Shown here piece after piece: positions 20,291 to 32,819 of a stretch of DNA of 64,000 nt (positions within the stretch are counted from its first letter, which is position 1; each line of letters starts with the position of its first letter). Both the position numbers and the translations under genes were made by a program. This DNA comes from Xylophilus rhododendri (GTDB lineage Bacteria; Pseudomonadota; Gammaproteobacteria; Burkholderiales; Burkholderiaceae_C), in assembly GCF_009906855.1 (NCBI RefSeq), contig NZ_CP047650.1, positions 5,022,001 to 5,086,000 of the forward strand, read 5' to 3'. Below the pieces are notes generated by a model that was not told the origin of the DNA, searched no databases, and was given only the letters and a program-made list of their open reading frames with translations.

Positions 20291-21226
20291 ATGGATATCC
20301 CGCCACCGCATGCCGCGCGTTTCATGCCGGCCGACCCGCAGCAGCCGCTGTCCCCGCTGATGGAACTGCCGCGTGAAGTGCTGCGGCACGTCACGTCCTT
20401 CATCGACTGGGAGACGCTGCGGTCGCTGCGGGCCTCGTGCTGGGAGTTCCGTTGCATCGCCGACGACATCACGCTGGACAACCGCATGGCGCGGGAGACG
20501 GCCGCCTTGGCCGCGCCGCTGGAGGCCCTGAACGTCCTGGAAGAAGCGCTGCAGGGCCTCTACGCCACCGAAAGCACGAATGAAAACGCGGAGGAACTCA
20601 GGGAGACCACCCTCGTCGTGCAACATCAACTGGTCCTGGCGCTGGAGCATGCCTGTGCGGCCGTGGCGCCCATGGCGCGCTGGCCCAGCCCGATGCGGGC
20701 GGCCTTGCTGCGCGCCATCTTCGCCAGCACGCGGCTGCTGTGCCGCACGCCTTTTCACGACTGGGCGAGCCTGCGCCTGGTGGTCTATGCCTTGGTCGAG
20801 ATGAACCGGGAGATCGGGTTTCCCTTGAAGCTGCAGGTCGATGACGACTCGGGGGTGCAACTGATCGATGTGAGGTGCGAGGCACAGATCCTCTACCAGC
20901 GCCTCGTCGGCCTGCAGCGCGAGCAGCTTCGGCGTGCGGCGCACCGCAACCGTGTGTCCTGGGATGCCGTCCTCGAATTGATGATGGACCACCTGCCGTT
21001 CCTGCCGCCGCATCCGGACGCCCGGAGAAACCTGCTGCACGTGGCGACGCTCACCCGGTGGATGTGGGTCGAGGATGCGCGCGAGGCCTGCGACTGGCTC
21101 TACGACATGACAGCCACCTTGTCGCCGGAGCTCCATCGCGAAGTCTTCGAAACGCTGCAGTTCAACGTCGGCGTGATGGCGGCCGAGCGGCAGGGAGCAC
21201 CCCTGCGGCTCGCATCCGACGAATGA
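20291..21226 (+). CDS. F-box domain protein (candidate secreted effector)
   Basis: Protein of 311 aa, with no signal peptide or membrane segment. Residues about 22-62 match the F-box pattern closely: L-M-E-LPREVLRHVTSFIDWETL, then RSLRASCWEFRCIADDITL, i.e. LPxEvlxxIxsfldxxdLxxlrxxcrxfrxlaxd. In eukaryotes the F-box binds Skp1 in SCF ubiquitin ligases. Bacterial F-box proteins (Ralstonia GALA, Agrobacterium VirF, Legionella AnkB) are delivered into host cells. The remaining 250 residues are helical with no leucine-rich repeats or ankyrins that I can see, so the substrate-binding part is unlike GALA. It starts MDIPPP, loosely like the M-x-F-P-P start of the other orphans. Confidence 0.7.
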   Translation: MDIPPPHAARFMPADPQQPLSPLMELPREVLRHVTSFIDWETLRSLRASCWEFRCIADDITLDNRMARETAALAAPLEALNVLEEALQGLYATESTNENAEELRETTLVVQHQLVLALEHACAAVAPMARWPSPMRAALLRAIFASTRLLCRTPFHDWASLRLVVYALVEMNREIGFPLKLQVDDDSGVQLIDVRCEAQILYQRLVGLQREQLRRAAHRNRVSWDAVLELMMDHLPFLPPHPDARRNLLHVATLTRWMWVEDAREACDWLYDMTATLSPELHREVFETLQFNVGVMAAERQGAPLRLASDE

Positions 21227-21319
21227 AGCATTCCGGCAAGCGCGGATAATCCCGGTTTCGGCCGCCGCGCCGCCCTGTGCGGCCCCGCCGGCTCATCGCA
21301 TTCTTCACTCGCTCACTCC

Positions 21320-22981
<1,662 letters not shown>

Positions 22982-22987
22982 AGCGCC

Positions 22988-23013
22988 CCGGCCTGCCGAC
23001 GAAGGCAGGCCGG
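22988..23013. terminator. GC-rich stem-loop after ettA
   Basis: A 10-bp perfect inverted repeat (CCGGCCTGCC with GGCAGGCCGG, 6-base loop) follows the ettA stop. It has no T-run, so it is a possible rather than a clear terminator. Confidence 0.45.
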
Positions 23014-23050
23014 CCCGCCCGGTTCCCGCCGGGCCGACTTCCACGAGCCC

Positions 23051-24436
23051 ATGACCATCGCCAACGCCGAGTCAGCCAACCGTCATCCCCTGGATCTCTG
23101 CATCGACGACGCGGTCGCCCATGCGGGCGTGCTCATGGCCGAACTGGTGGCCAGGGCGCGCCGCAGCCTCTACGAGCAGGCGCACCGCTCCGGCGCTTCG
23201 GCCGACGGATCGGCGGCGGCCCAGCAGGCGCGCCAGCTGCTCGGCGACAAGGCCAGCTTCTTCGAAGACGAATTTCCCGCCGCGCTGATGACCGCCATGG
23301 TGCATCCGCAGCCCCATGTGGCCGCGCTGCACGAGGATGTGCTGGCCACGGTGCTGCCCCAGCTGGCGCAGCCGCTGGGCGAATTCGCGCTGCTGGCGTC
23401 GTCGGCCCTGGGGCTGGCGCAGGCGCAGTTCGATGCCAATCCGTTCTCGCCCGAAAGCGTGGTGCAGGCCATGCAGTCGGTGGCCGACCGGTCCGGCGCG
23501 GCCGAGCCGGTGATCGCGCTGTGGATGCGCCATCTCTGCCTGGCCCTGGCGCCCGAGCTGGGCGAGGAGTACCGGCGCCTCTCCGATTTGTTGCGCAAGG
23601 CCTTGCCGCCCGGCGCCTCGGTGCAGGCGGCGGCCGCGCCGGTGGATGGGGATGCCGCGGCCGAGGCGCTGGCATTGCTCGCGCCGGTTTCGCGGCCGCC
23701 GGATGCGCCACGGCCCGGCGAGGCGGTCGATGCCGCGCAGCGCATCGCCGCGGACATCGCCAGCTGGCCCGAGATCGAGAACGTGCCCGACACGGTGCGC
23801 GACTTCGTGCTCGGCCCCTGGAGCGAAGTCATCGCCCAGGCCGAGGCCCATGCCGGCAACCTCAACGGCACGCCGGTCGATCCCGACGGCTACCTGGCCC
23901 TGGTGCGGCCGCTGTTCTGGAGCGCCCAGCCTTCGCTGGGGCGCTCCGATGTCCAGCGGCTGCTGGTGACGGTGCCCTCGCTGCTCTCGCGCCTGCGATC
24001 GGGCCTGCAGAGCATCGGCTACCCGGCGGAACGGGCCGGGCCCTTCTTCTCCATGCTCGACGATCTGCACGGCGTGGCCGCACGCGCCGCCGGCAGTTCG
24101 TTCGCGATGCGCCGGCAGCCGCGCACGCCTTCCGTCACGGAGGGGCTGCCCGACCCCGGTCCGGCGGGCCCTTCGGCTGGCGACGAGCGCGGGGCTTCTG
24201 CCGCACAAGCCCGGGTGTCCGCGGCAGCGGCTTCGCAGGTGCTGCAGATCGGCGCGCAGGTGGCTGCCTGGGAGGGTGGGCGCTGGGCGCGCTGGGAGCT
24301 GAGCTGGGTCAGCCCCAAGGGCAAGCTGCTGCTGTTCACCACCGAGGATGGCGACGTCGACTCGATGAGCCGCGCCGGCTGCATCCGCCGCATCGTGGAG
24401 CAGCGCATGCACATCATCCCGGACATCGCCTTCTAG
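23051..24436 (+). CDS. DUF1631-like protein, short form
   Basis: Cytosolic protein of 461 aa. The middle (residues about 240-350: DFVLGPWSEVIAQAEAH, then D-x-x-G-Y-x-x-L-V-x-x-L-F-W-S) and the C-terminus (W-x-x-W-ELSWVSPKGKLLLFTT) match my memory of DUF1631, a proteobacterial family of unknown function sometimes mislabelled thymidine phosphorylase. Family members are usually 600-800 aa, so this one is short. The N-terminus (ALMTAMVHPQPHVAALHEDV) and spacing suggest reduction rather than a frameshift, since the frame is intact. The C-terminal portion resembles a PilZ-like beta domain, but no c-di-GMP motif is evident. Its stop overlaps that of convergent fghA by three bases. Confidence 0.65.
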   Translation: MTIANAESANRHPLDLCIDDAVAHAGVLMAELVARARRSLYEQAHRSGASADGSAAAQQARQLLGDKASFFEDEFPAALMTAMVHPQPHVAALHEDVLATVLPQLAQPLGEFALLASSALGLAQAQFDANPFSPESVVQAMQSVADRSGAAEPVIALWMRHLCLALAPELGEEYRRLSDLLRKALPPGASVQAAAAPVDGDAAAEALALLAPVSRPPDAPRPGEAVDAAQRIAADIASWPEIENVPDTVRDFVLGPWSEVIAQAEAHAGNLNGTPVDPDGYLALVRPLFWSAQPSLGRSDVQRLLVTVPSLLSRLRSGLQSIGYPAERAGPFFSMLDDLHGVAARAAGSSFAMRRQPRTPSVTEGLPDPGPAGPSAGDERGASAAQARVSAAAASQVLQIGAQVAAWEGGRWARWELSWVSPKGKLLLFTTEDGDVDSMSRAGCIRRIVEQRMHIIPDIAF

Positions 24437-25275
24437 GCGAGCTGGGCGTGATGGTGGGCCAGGTGGTCCGCCATGAAACTCTGGATGAAGTAGTAGCCAT
24501 GGTCGTAGCCCGGATGCCGGCGCAGCGTCAGCGGCTGGCCGACGGCGCGGCAGGCGGCCTCGAATGACTCGGGCAGCAGCTGTTCGGCCAGGAACTTGTC
24601 GTCCAGGCCCTGGTCGATCAGCAGGCCGGCGGGGTAGGGCGCGCTCTTCTGCAGCTGCATCAGGGCGCTGGCGTCGTGCATCAGCCAGATGGCGCGGTCC
24701 TGGCCCAAATAGCCGGCGAAGGCCTTCTCGCCCCAGGGGCAGCGGCTGGGCGCGCAGATCGGCGCGAAGGCCGAGACCGAGCGGAACAGGCCGTGGTGGC
24801 GCAGCGCCAGCGTCAACGCGCCATGGCCGCCCATCGAATGGCCGAAGATGCCCAGCCGGTCCGGCAGCAGCGGCAGCTCGCGCTGCACCAGGGGCAGCAG
24901 CTCGGCGATCAGGTAGCTCTCCATGCGCCAGTGCGGGGCCCAGGGGGCTTCGGTGGCGTCGAGGTAGAAGCCGGCGCCGGTGCCGAAATCCCAGCTGGCT
25001 TCCTGGCCTGGAACATCGGTGCCGCGCGGACTGGTGTCGGGGGCGATCAGGGCCAGGCCCAGCTCGGCCGCCTTGCGCTGGGCGCCGGCCTTGACCATGA
25101 AGGTCTCTTCCGTGCAGGTCAGCCCTGCCAGGTAGAGCAGCGCCGGCACCGGGCCCTTCCTGGCCTGCGGCGGCAGGAAGACCGAGAACTTCATCGGCAG
25201 GCCGATCTCGCGCGAGTCGTGCCGGTAGAAACGTTGCTCGCCGCCGAAGCAGCCGTGCGATGAAATCAGTTCCAT
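24433..25275 (-). CDS. fghA: S-formylglutathione hydrolase
   Basis: Serine hydrolase of 280 aa that splits S-formylglutathione to formate and glutathione, the second step of glutathione-dependent formaldehyde oxidation. Motifs seen are LAGLTCTEETFMVKAG, SPRG near residue 75, the nucleophile elbow GHSMGGHGAL (Ser near 146), and the catalytic His in PGYDHGYYFIQSF. The length is typical of FrmB/FghA. It follows frmA on the same strand after 10 bases, forming the two-gene detoxification operon. Confidence 0.96.
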   Translation of the reverse strand: MELISSHGCFGGEQRFYRHDSREIGLPMKFSVFLPPQARKGPVPALLYLAGLTCTEETFMVKAGAQRKAAELGLALIAPDTSPRGTDVPGQEASWDFGTGAGFYLDATEAPWAPHWRMESYLIAELLPLVQRELPLLPDRLGIFGHSMGGHGALTLALRHHGLFRSVSAFAPICAPSRCPWGEKAFAGYLGQDRAIWLMHDASALMQLQKSAPYPAGLLIDQGLDDKFLAEQLLPESFEAACRAVGQPLTLRRHPGYDHGYYFIQSFMADHLAHHHAQLA

Positions 25276-25285
25276 GGCCGCGGGC

Positions 25286-26392
<1,107 letters not shown>

Positions 26393-26555
26393 GCGGATCT
26401 TTGATTGTTGGGGGTAGGGGAGAATCGGTGCGCTCGGCACCGTCGTGACGCCGCACTTTAAAGGCCCCGGGCCCGCTTTTCATGTCCTTGCCATGCCGGC
26501 AGTCCGGCTTTGGCCGCGGCGCACTGCAATTTGGCCGCTGATTTCCCTTCTCCGC

Positions 26556-27530
26556 ATGCCGCTTCCCCTCTCCGTCGACATCGTCGTGTATCCCGGCTTC
26601 AAGGCGCTCGAAGCCATCGGGCCGATGTCGGTCTTCGATTACGCCAATGTGCACCTGGCACGGCGAGGCGATCCGCCCGGCTATCGGGTGAACGTGGCGG
26701 CCCAGCGGGTCGGCCCGGTGCCTTCCGACACCTCCATGCAGCTGCATGCCAGCCGCGCGCTGGGGCAAGACGATCTGCCCGACCTGGCCCTGGTGGTGGG
26801 CTCGCGCGAGATCGAGGCGGCGCTGGCTTCGGCGCCGGGCATCGTCGATTGGTTGCGCGCGGCGGCGCCCCGCCTGCCGCGGCTGGTCTCGCTGTGCTCG
26901 GGCAGTTTCTTCCTGGCCGCGGCCGGACTGCTCGAAGGCCGGCGCGCCGCCACCCACTGGAGCGTGGCGGCTTTGCTGCAGCAACGCCATCCGCAGGTGC
27001 AGGTGGATGCGGACGCGATCTATGTGCGGGAAGGCCGGCTCTGGACCTCGGCCGGCGTGACGGCTGGCATCGACCTCGCCCTGGCCCTGGTCGAGGAGGA
27101 TTTCGGCCGCACCCTGGCCCTGGAGGTGGCGCGCGACCTGGTGATGTACTTGAAGCGCCCCGGCGGCCAGTCCCAGTTCAGCGTGCATCTGGCCAGCCAG
27201 GCCACCGGCCATGCCGGCATCCGCGAGGTGCAGGACTGGACTCTGGCCCATCTCGACGAAGCCCTGTCGCCCGCACAGCTGGCCGACCGTGCGGCGATGA
27301 GCGAGCGCAACTTCCGCCGGGTGTTCCTGCAGGAGACGGGGCAGTCGCCCTCCGAGTTCATCGAGACCGCCCGGCTGGAGCGTGCCCGCCGGCTGCTGGA
27401 AGAAAGCGACCTCCCCCTGAAGACGGTGGCCGCGCGTGTGGGCCTGCGTTCGGAGCAGCCGCTGCGGCACCTCTTCGTGCGGCGGCTGGGCATCACGCCG
27501 CAGGCTTATCGGGACCGGTTCGGGGGCTGA
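26556..27530 (+). CDS. GlxA-family AraC-type transcriptional regulator
   Basis: Regulator of 324 aa: an N-terminal DJ-1/PfpI-like domain (about residues 5-165, with the Cys of LVSLCSGSFFLAAAGLLEG and the ATHWS segment) and a C-terminal AraC double helix-turn-helix (about 225-322, LADRAAMSERNFRRVFLQET and LKTVAARVGLRSEQPLRHLF). The start MPLPLSVDIVVYPGFKALEA matches the family; the frame extends 37 codons upstream without similarity. It is divergent from frmA-fghA across 163 bases, so control of formaldehyde detoxification is likely but unproven. Two hairpins follow it. Confidence 0.9.
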   Translation: MPLPLSVDIVVYPGFKALEAIGPMSVFDYANVHLARRGDPPGYRVNVAAQRVGPVPSDTSMQLHASRALGQDDLPDLALVVGSREIEAALASAPGIVDWLRAAAPRLPRLVSLCSGSFFLAAAGLLEGRRAATHWSVAALLQQRHPQVQVDADAIYVREGRLWTSAGVTAGIDLALALVEEDFGRTLALEVARDLVMYLKRPGGQSQFSVHLASQATGHAGIREVQDWTLAHLDEALSPAQLADRAAMSERNFRRVFLQETGQSPSEFIETARLERARRLLEESDLPLKTVAARVGLRSEQPLRHLFVRRLGITPQAYRDRFGG

Positions 27531-27540
27531 AAAAGCAAAA

Positions 27541-27561
27541 CGGCAGGCGCCGGGCCTGCCG
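27541..27561. terminator. stem-loop between GlxA-type regulator and gltA
   Basis: Inverted repeat CGGCAGG with CCTGCCG, 7-base loop, between the convergent ends of the regulator and gltA. It has no T-run of its own and may act with the second hairpin just after it. Confidence 0.5.
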
Positions 27562-27573
27562 TCGAGGACAGAA

Positions 27574-27596
27574 AAGCCCGCCGGATGGGCGGGCTT
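27574..27596. terminator. terminator hairpin between convergent genes
   Basis: A 9-bp perfect stem (AAGCCCGCC with GGCGGGCTT, 5-base loop) lies between the stops of the regulator and gltA. The A-rich flank gives a short T stretch on the minus strand, so it may work in both directions. Confidence 0.65.
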
Positions 27597-27631
27597 CGTG
27601 GTGCCGGGGAGCAGGCTCCCCCGCAGGCCGA

Positions 27632-28942
27632 TCAGCGTTGCGCGATCGGCTTGACGTCGCGGCGCTCGGAGCCGACGAAGAGCTGGCGCGGACGGCCGAT
27701 CTTATACTCGGGGTCGGCGATCATTTCGTTCAGCTGCGCGATCCAGCCGACGGTGCGCGCCAGGGCGAACACGGCGGTGAACAGCGGCACCGGGATGCCG
27801 ATGGCGCGCTGCACGATGCCGGAGTAGAAGTCCACGTTGGGGTAGAGCTTGCGGGAGACGAAGTACTCGTCTTCCAGCGCGATCTTTTCCAGTGCGACGG
27901 CGATCTTCAGCAGCGGATCGTTTTCCAGGCCCAGCTCGGCCAGCACTTCCTTGCAGGTTTCCTGCATCAGCTTGGCGCGCGGGTCGTAGTTCTTGTAGAC
28001 GCGGTGGCCGAAACCCATCAGCTTCACGCCGGAGGACTTGTCCTTCACCTTGGCGATGAAGTCGCCGATCTTGTCCACACCGCCCATGTCCTGGATTTCC
28101 TGGAGCATGTTCAGGCAGGCCTCGTTGGCGCCGCCGTGGGCAGGGCCCCACAGGCAGGCGACACCGGCGGCGATGGCCGCGAAGGGGTTGGTGCCCGAGG
28201 AGCCGCACAGGCGCACGGTGGAGGTCGATGCGTTCTGCTCGTGGTCGGCGTGCAGGATGAAGATGCGGTCCAGGGCCTTTTCCAGGGTCGGGCTGACCTT
28301 GAAGGGCTCGCAGGGCGTGGCGAACATCATGTGCAGGAAGTTGCCGGCATAGCTCAGCTCGTTCTTCGGGTACATGAAGGGCTGGCCGATGCTGTACTTG
28401 TAGGCCATGGCGACCAGCGTGGGCATCTTCGCGATCAGGCGGATCGCGGCGATCTCGCGATGCTCGGGATTGTTGATGTCCGTGCTGTCGTGATAGAAGG
28501 CCGACAGGCCGCCGACCAGGCCGGTCATGACCGCCATCGGATGCGCGTCGCGGCGGAAACCGCGCAGGAAGAACTGCATCTGCTCGTTGACCATGGTGTG
28601 GTGCGTCACCAGGTCGTTGAACTCGGCCTTCTTCTTGGCGTCCGGCAGTTCGCCGTACAGCAGCAGGTGGCAGGTCTCGAGGTAGTCGCAGTTGGTGGCC
28701 AGTTGCTCGATGGGGTAGCCGCGGTACAGCAGCTCGCCCTTGTCGCCGTCGATGTAGGTGATGCCGGATTGGCAGGCGGCGGTGGACAGGAAACCCGGGT
28801 CATAGGTGAACATGCCCGTCTGCGCATACAGCTTGCGGATGTCGATCACGTCCGGACCGATGTTGCCGGCATAGACCGGCAGCTCGACGCTGGGGCTGCC
28901 ATTGCTGAACGACAGCGTGGCTTTGTTGTCTGCTTGCTTCAT
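27632..28942 (-). CDS. gltA: citrate synthase
   Basis: Condenses oxaloacetate with acetyl-CoA to citrate; 436 aa, the hexameric NADH-sensitive bacterial type by length. The N-terminal small beta domain ([19 protein letters not shown]) is present. Active-site segments include [36 protein letters not shown] and [14 protein letters not shown] with the catalytic His and Asp. It is the last gene of the minus-strand TCA block, separated from sdhE by about 90 bases; that gap may hold its own promoter. Confidence 0.97.
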   Translation of the reverse strand: MKQADNKATLSFSNGSPSVELPVYAGNIGPDVIDIRKLYAQTGMFTYDPGFLSTAACQSGITYIDGDKGELLYRGYPIEQLATNCDYLETCHLLLYGELPDAKKKAEFNDLVTHHTMVNEQMQFFLRGFRRDAHPMAVMTGLVGGLSAFYHDSTDINNPEHREIAAIRLIAKMPTLVAMAYKYSIGQPFMYPKNELSYAGNFLHMMFATPCEPFKVSPTLEKALDRIFILHADHEQNASTSTVRLCGSSGTNPFAAIAAGVACLWGPAHGGANEACLNMLQEIQDMGGVDKIGDFIAKVKDKSSGVKLMGFGHRVYKNYDPRAKLMQETCKEVLAELGLENDPLLKIAVALEKIALEDEYFVSRKLYPNVDFYSGIVQRAIGIPVPLFTAVFALARTVGWIAQLNEMIADPEYKIGRPRQLFVGSERRDVKPIAQR

Positions 28943-29034
28943 GTGCTTCCTTGGTTAATGCCTCGTTGCCGTTACCGGTCTGGGGCTAGTCTTTCATGAA
29001 CACCTTGGTGGGTCGGGGCAGGGCCAGGCCTGCT

Positions 29035-29310
29035 TCAGACCCTCAACATCTTCAGGACATCGTGCGCTTCCGGTGTGTCGGTCTCACCCTCCGGCTGCTT
29101 GCGGCCCATGAGCAGGTCCATCAGGTCGTGATCCGACAGGTCCATCAGCTGGGTCATGCCGCGCGCCTGGCGCACCGTCAGTGTGTCGGCATGGCGGGCG
29201 AAGAAGCGCTCGATGAAAAGGTCGTTCTCCAGCAGGCCGCGCCGGCAGCGCCAGCGCAGCTTGCTCAGGGAGCGTTCGTCGACGAGGGCGTCTTCTTCCA
29301 CGTGCTGCAT
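29035..29310 (-). CDS. sdhE: succinate dehydrogenase FAD assembly factor SdhE
   Basis: Protein of 91 aa needed for covalent attachment of FAD to SdhA. The family motif R-x-x-RGLLENDLFIERF follows LRWRCRRG near residue 20, and the Asp/Leu-rich LMDLSDHDLMDLLMGRK follows. It lies 10 bases after sdhB on the same strand, the usual position, and so supports the sdh operon assignment. Confidence 0.95.
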   Translation of the reverse strand: MQHVEEDALVDERSLSKLRWRCRRGLLENDLFIERFFARHADTLTVRQARGMTQLMDLSDHDLMDLLMGRKQPEGETDTPEAHDVLKMLRV

Positions 29311-29320
29311 GCGCTTGTGA

Positions 29321-30025
29321 TCAGACCGCGCGGCGGACCATCAGTTCCTTGATCTTGCCGATCGCCTTGGTCGGGTTCAGGCCCTTGGGGCAGACATCGA
29401 CGCAGTTCATGATGGTGTGGCAGCGGAACAGGCGGTACGGGTCTTCCAGGTTGTCCAGGCGCTCGCCGGTGGTCTGGTCGCGGCTGTCGGCGATGAAGCG
29501 GTAGGCCTGCAAGAGACCTGCCGGGCCGACGAACTTGTCCGGGTTCCACCAGAAGCTGGGGCAGCTGGTCGAGCAGCTGGCGCACAGGATGCACTCGTAC
29601 AGGCCGTCGAGCTCCTCGCGCTCCTCGGGCGACTGCAGGCGCTCTTTTTCGGGCGGCGGCGTGTCGTTGACCAGGTAGGGCTTGATCGAGTGGTACTGGT
29701 TGAAGAAGTGCGTCATGTCCACGATGACGTCACGGATCACCGGCAGGCCGGGCAGCGGCTTGATGACGATCGGGTCCTTCAGCGTTCGCAGGTTGGTCAG
29801 GCAGGCCAGGCCGTTCTTGCCGTTGATGTTCATCGCGTCCGAGCCGCACACGCCTTCGCGGCAGGAGCGGCGGAAGGCGATGGTGGGGTCGATCGCCTTG
29901 AGCTTGATCAGGGCGTCCAGCAGCATGCGTTCATTGCCTTCGAGTTCGATCTCGATGGTCTGCATGTAGGGCTTGGCGTCCTTGTCCGGGTCGTAGCGGT
30001 AGATCTTGAAAGTGCGCTTTTGCAT
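29321..30025 (-). CDS. sdhB: succinate dehydrogenase iron-sulfur subunit
   Basis: Complex II subunit of 234 aa holding [2Fe-2S], [4Fe-4S] and [3Fe-4S] clusters that carry electrons from FAD to quinone. The plant-type ferredoxin domain shows [20 protein letters not shown] followed by the fourth Cys in L-A-C-L. The second domain shows [18 protein letters not shown] and [17 protein letters not shown]. The start [14 protein letters not shown] is typical. It lies between sdhA and sdhE, 30 bases after the sdhA stop. Confidence 0.97.
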   Translation of the reverse strand: MQKRTFKIYRYDPDKDAKPYMQTIEIELEGNERMLLDALIKLKAIDPTIAFRRSCREGVCGSDAMNINGKNGLACLTNLRTLKDPIVIKPLPGLPVIRDVIVDMTHFFNQYHSIKPYLVNDTPPPEKERLQSPEEREELDGLYECILCASCSTSCPSFWWNPDKFVGPAGLLQAYRFIADSRDQTTGERLDNLEDPYRLFRCHTIMNCVDVCPKGLNPTKAIGKIKELMVRRAV

Positions 30026-30055
30026 GGTGATTCTTTCGCGTGGGTGTCCGGGCTC

Positions 30056-31863
30056 TTAGAACGTGCGGACCTTGGGCGGCACGGTGTCGACGGTCAGCGG
30101 CTTCATGCGGACCGGCTTGTAGGCCAGGCTGTTGGTGGCGCTGTACCACAGGGTGTGCTTCATCCACTCCTTGTCGTTGCGGCCCAGCGGGAACTCGGCG
30201 TCGTCGGCCGGGCGCTCGTAGTCGTCCACGGTGTGGGCGCCACGGCATTCCTTGCGGGCGGCGGCCGAGACCATGGTGGCCTGCGCCACTTCGATCAGGT
30301 TGTCGACTTCCAGGGCTTCGATGCGCGCGGTGTTGAAGACGCGCGACTTGTCCTTGAGCGTGATGCCGGCCACGCGCTTGCGGATGTCGGCGATCTTGAC
30401 CACGCCTTCGTCCATCACCGATTGCTGGCGGAACACGGCGGCATGGGCCTGCATGGTGGCGCGGATGTCGGCCGCCACGTCCTGGGCGTATTCGCCGGAG
30501 GCGGAGTCTTCCAGCTCGTTCAGGCGCTTCAGGGTACGGTCGGCGGCGTTGGCCGGCAGTTCCTTGTGCTCCTTGAGCTTGTCGTTGTACTGCACGATGT
30601 GGTTGCCGGCGGCGCGGCCGAACACCAGCAGGTCGAGCAGCGAGTTGGTGCCCAGGCGGTTGGCGCCGTGCACCGACACGCAGGAGCATTCGCCGACCGC
30701 GTACAGGCCCTTGACCACCACCGACTCGTTGGCCTCGTTCTGGGTGACGACCTGGCCGTTGATGTTGGTGGGGATGCCGCCCATCTGGTAGTGGATGGTG
30801 GGCACCACCGGGATCGGCTCGCGGGTGATGTCGACGTTGGCGAAGTTGTGGCCGATCTCTTCCACCGAGGGCAGGCGCTTGCGGATGGTGTCCGCGCCCA
30901 GGTGGTCGAGCTTGAGCAGGATGTGGTCCTTGTTGGGACCGCAGCCGCGGCCTTCCTTGATTTCCTGGTCCATGCAGCGCGAGACGAAGTCGCGCGGCGC
31001 CAGGTCCTTCAAGGTGGGCGCATAGCGCTCCATGAAGCGTTCGCCATTGCTGTTGAGCAGGATCGCGCCTTCGCCGCGGCAGCCTTCGGTCAGCAGCACG
31101 CCGGCGCCGAACACGCCGGTGGGGTGGAACTGCCAGAACTCCATGTCCTGCAGCGGGATGCCGGCGCGTGCCGCCATGCCCAGGCCGTCGCCGGTGTTGA
31201 TGAAGGCGTTGGTGGAGGCCTGGAAGATGCGGCCCGCGCCGCCGGTGGCCAGCAGCACGGTCTTGGCCTGCAGGATGTGCAGGTCGCCGGTTTCCATCTC
31301 CAGCGCGGTCACGCCGACGACATCGCCTTCGTCGTCGCGGATCAGGTCGAGCGCCATCCATTCCACGAAGAACTGGGTGCGCGATTCCACGTTCTTCTGG
31401 TAGAGCGTGTGCAGCATCGCGTGGCCGGTACGGTCAGCCGCGGCGCAGGCGCGCTGCACCGGCTTTTCACCGTAGTTGGCGGTGTGGCCGCCGAAGGGCG
31501 CTGGTAGATGGTGCCGTCCGGATTGCGGTCGAAGGGCATGCCGAAGTGTTCGAGTTCGTACACGACCTTCGGGGCCTCGCGGCACATGAACTCGATGGCG
31601 TCCTGGTCGCCCAGCCAGTCCGAGCCCTTGATGGTGTCGTAGAAGTGGTAGTGCCAGTTGTCCTCGCTCATGTTGCCGAGGGAGGCGCCGACGCCGCCCT
31701 GGGCCGCCACGGTGTGCGAGCGGGTCGGGAAGACCTTGGAGAGGACCGCGACGTTCAGGCCGGCGCGGGCGAGTTGCAGCGAGGCGCGCATGCCGGAGCC
31801 GCCGGCGCCGATGATGACGACGTCGAACTTGCGCTTGGTGATATCGGACGTGGAATAAGTCAT
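30056..31863 (-). pseudogene. sdhA: sdhA, succinate dehydrogenase flavoprotein, frameshifted as read
   Basis: Flavoprotein subunit of complex II. From the ATG at 31863 ([20 protein letters not shown]) the frame is normal through the FAD-binding GAGGSG, the [10 protein letters not shown] segment with the flavin-linking His, and on to [13 protein letters not shown]. There it shifts: the expected continuation [20 protein letters not shown] lies in the next frame and runs to the normal C-terminus ([12 protein letters not shown]). A single base is missing at the G-run 31496-31498 (CCC on the coding strand). Adding one base gives about 602 aa, full family length. Since sdhB, C, D and E are intact and the enzyme is central, a sequencing or assembly error is more likely than true loss. 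Confidence 0.9.
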
Positions 31864-31867
31864 TTTT

Positions 31868-32233
31868 TTAGAGCCTCCACAGCACCTGGACCATGTAGCC
31901 GACACAGCCGACCAGCCAGAAGATGGAGACGATTTGGAGAAGCAGGCGGAGAACGACGGGCTTGACGTAGTCCATCCAGATGTCGCGCATGCCGACCCAG
32001 GCGTGGTAGCCCAGGGCGACGATGGTGACCAGGGTGAGGACCTTCATCCATTGCGCGGAGAAGATGGCCGACCAGGTGTCGTAGCCCAGCGGGCCGTGCG
32101 AGAAGATCACCTGTGCCAGCAGCACGATGGTGAAGGCGGCCATGAGCACGGCGGTGCCGCGCTGGGCGATCCAGTCGCGCAGGCCGTAGTGGGCGCCGAC
32201 GACGACGCGCTTGGAACCGTAATTGACGGACAT
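31868..32233 (-). CDS. sdhD: succinate dehydrogenase membrane anchor subunit D
   Basis: Membrane anchor of complex II, 121 aa, with three hydrophobic segments (about residues 30-45, 60-80, 92-115). The heme-ligand His is probably in [19 protein letters not shown], a diagnostic motif followed by the quinone-site Asp/Tyr. The start [20 protein letters not shown] is typical of betaproteobacteria. It is four bases from sdhA and follows sdhC. Confidence 0.95.
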   Translation of the reverse strand: MSVNYGSKRVVVGAHYGLRDWIAQRGTAVLMAAFTIVLLAQVIFSHGPLGYDTWSAIFSAQWMKVLTLVTIVALGYHAWVGMRDIWMDYVKPVVLRLLLQIVSIFWLVGCVGYMVQVLWRL

Positions 32234-32274
32234 GGTGGAAGTAGCTCCGGTCTTTTTATCGTGGGGAAATCGGA

Positions 32275-32700
32275 TCAGTACAGGCCGAACAGCTTGGCGC
32301 CCAGCACCACCGTCAGCAGCACGCTCAGCACCAGCACGCCCTTGGCGGTGGCCTGGCCGGTCTTCTTCTCGACGGCGTGGTGGTTCACGTCCATCCACAG
32401 GTGGCGCAGGCCGGCGATGAAGTGGTGCAGATAGGCCCACAGCAGGGCCAGGCAGAAGAGCTTGAGGATCACGCCGCCGATGCCGACGTGGAAGATGCTG
32501 GAGAAGCGGGCGAAGGAGATTTCGGAGCTGACGGTGAGGTCGAACATCCAGATCACCAGCGGCAGCAGGATGAACATGATCAGCCCGCTGATCCGGTGCA
32601 GGATGGACACGATGCCGGCCGCCGGCAGGCGGTAGGTCGTGAGGTCCGTCAGCGCATTGATGTTGCGGAATTCAGGCCGCTTTTTGGAGAGTTCTGCCAT
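32275..32700 (-). CDS. sdhC: succinate dehydrogenase cytochrome b556 subunit C
   Basis: Membrane subunit of complex II, 141 aa, with three membrane spans. Landmarks are RPEFRNINALTDLTTYRLPA, the S-ILHRISGLIMF motif (quinone-site Ser/Arg), and LHHFIAGLRHLWMDVNHH with the heme His. It is the first gene of sdhCDAB-E on the minus strand; the operon promoter should lie in 32701-32819. The frame is open upstream, but the family start is MAELSKKRPEFRN. Confidence 0.95.
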   Translation of the reverse strand: MAELSKKRPEFRNINALTDLTTYRLPAAGIVSILHRISGLIMFILLPLVIWMFDLTVSSEISFARFSSIFHVGIGGVILKLFCLALLWAYLHHFIAGLRHLWMDVNHHAVEKKTGQATAKGVLVLSVLLTVVLGAKLFGLY

Positions 32701-32819
32701 GGGGTTTTTGCTTTCTGCTGGGGCTGTCTGCTTGTAACTGCCAGGTAATCGGGTTTGCGAACCGCCCAAAATTCTATTGCAGGTATGAGGTGTTACCCGG
32801 AATAGACCAAGGCGGCCCC

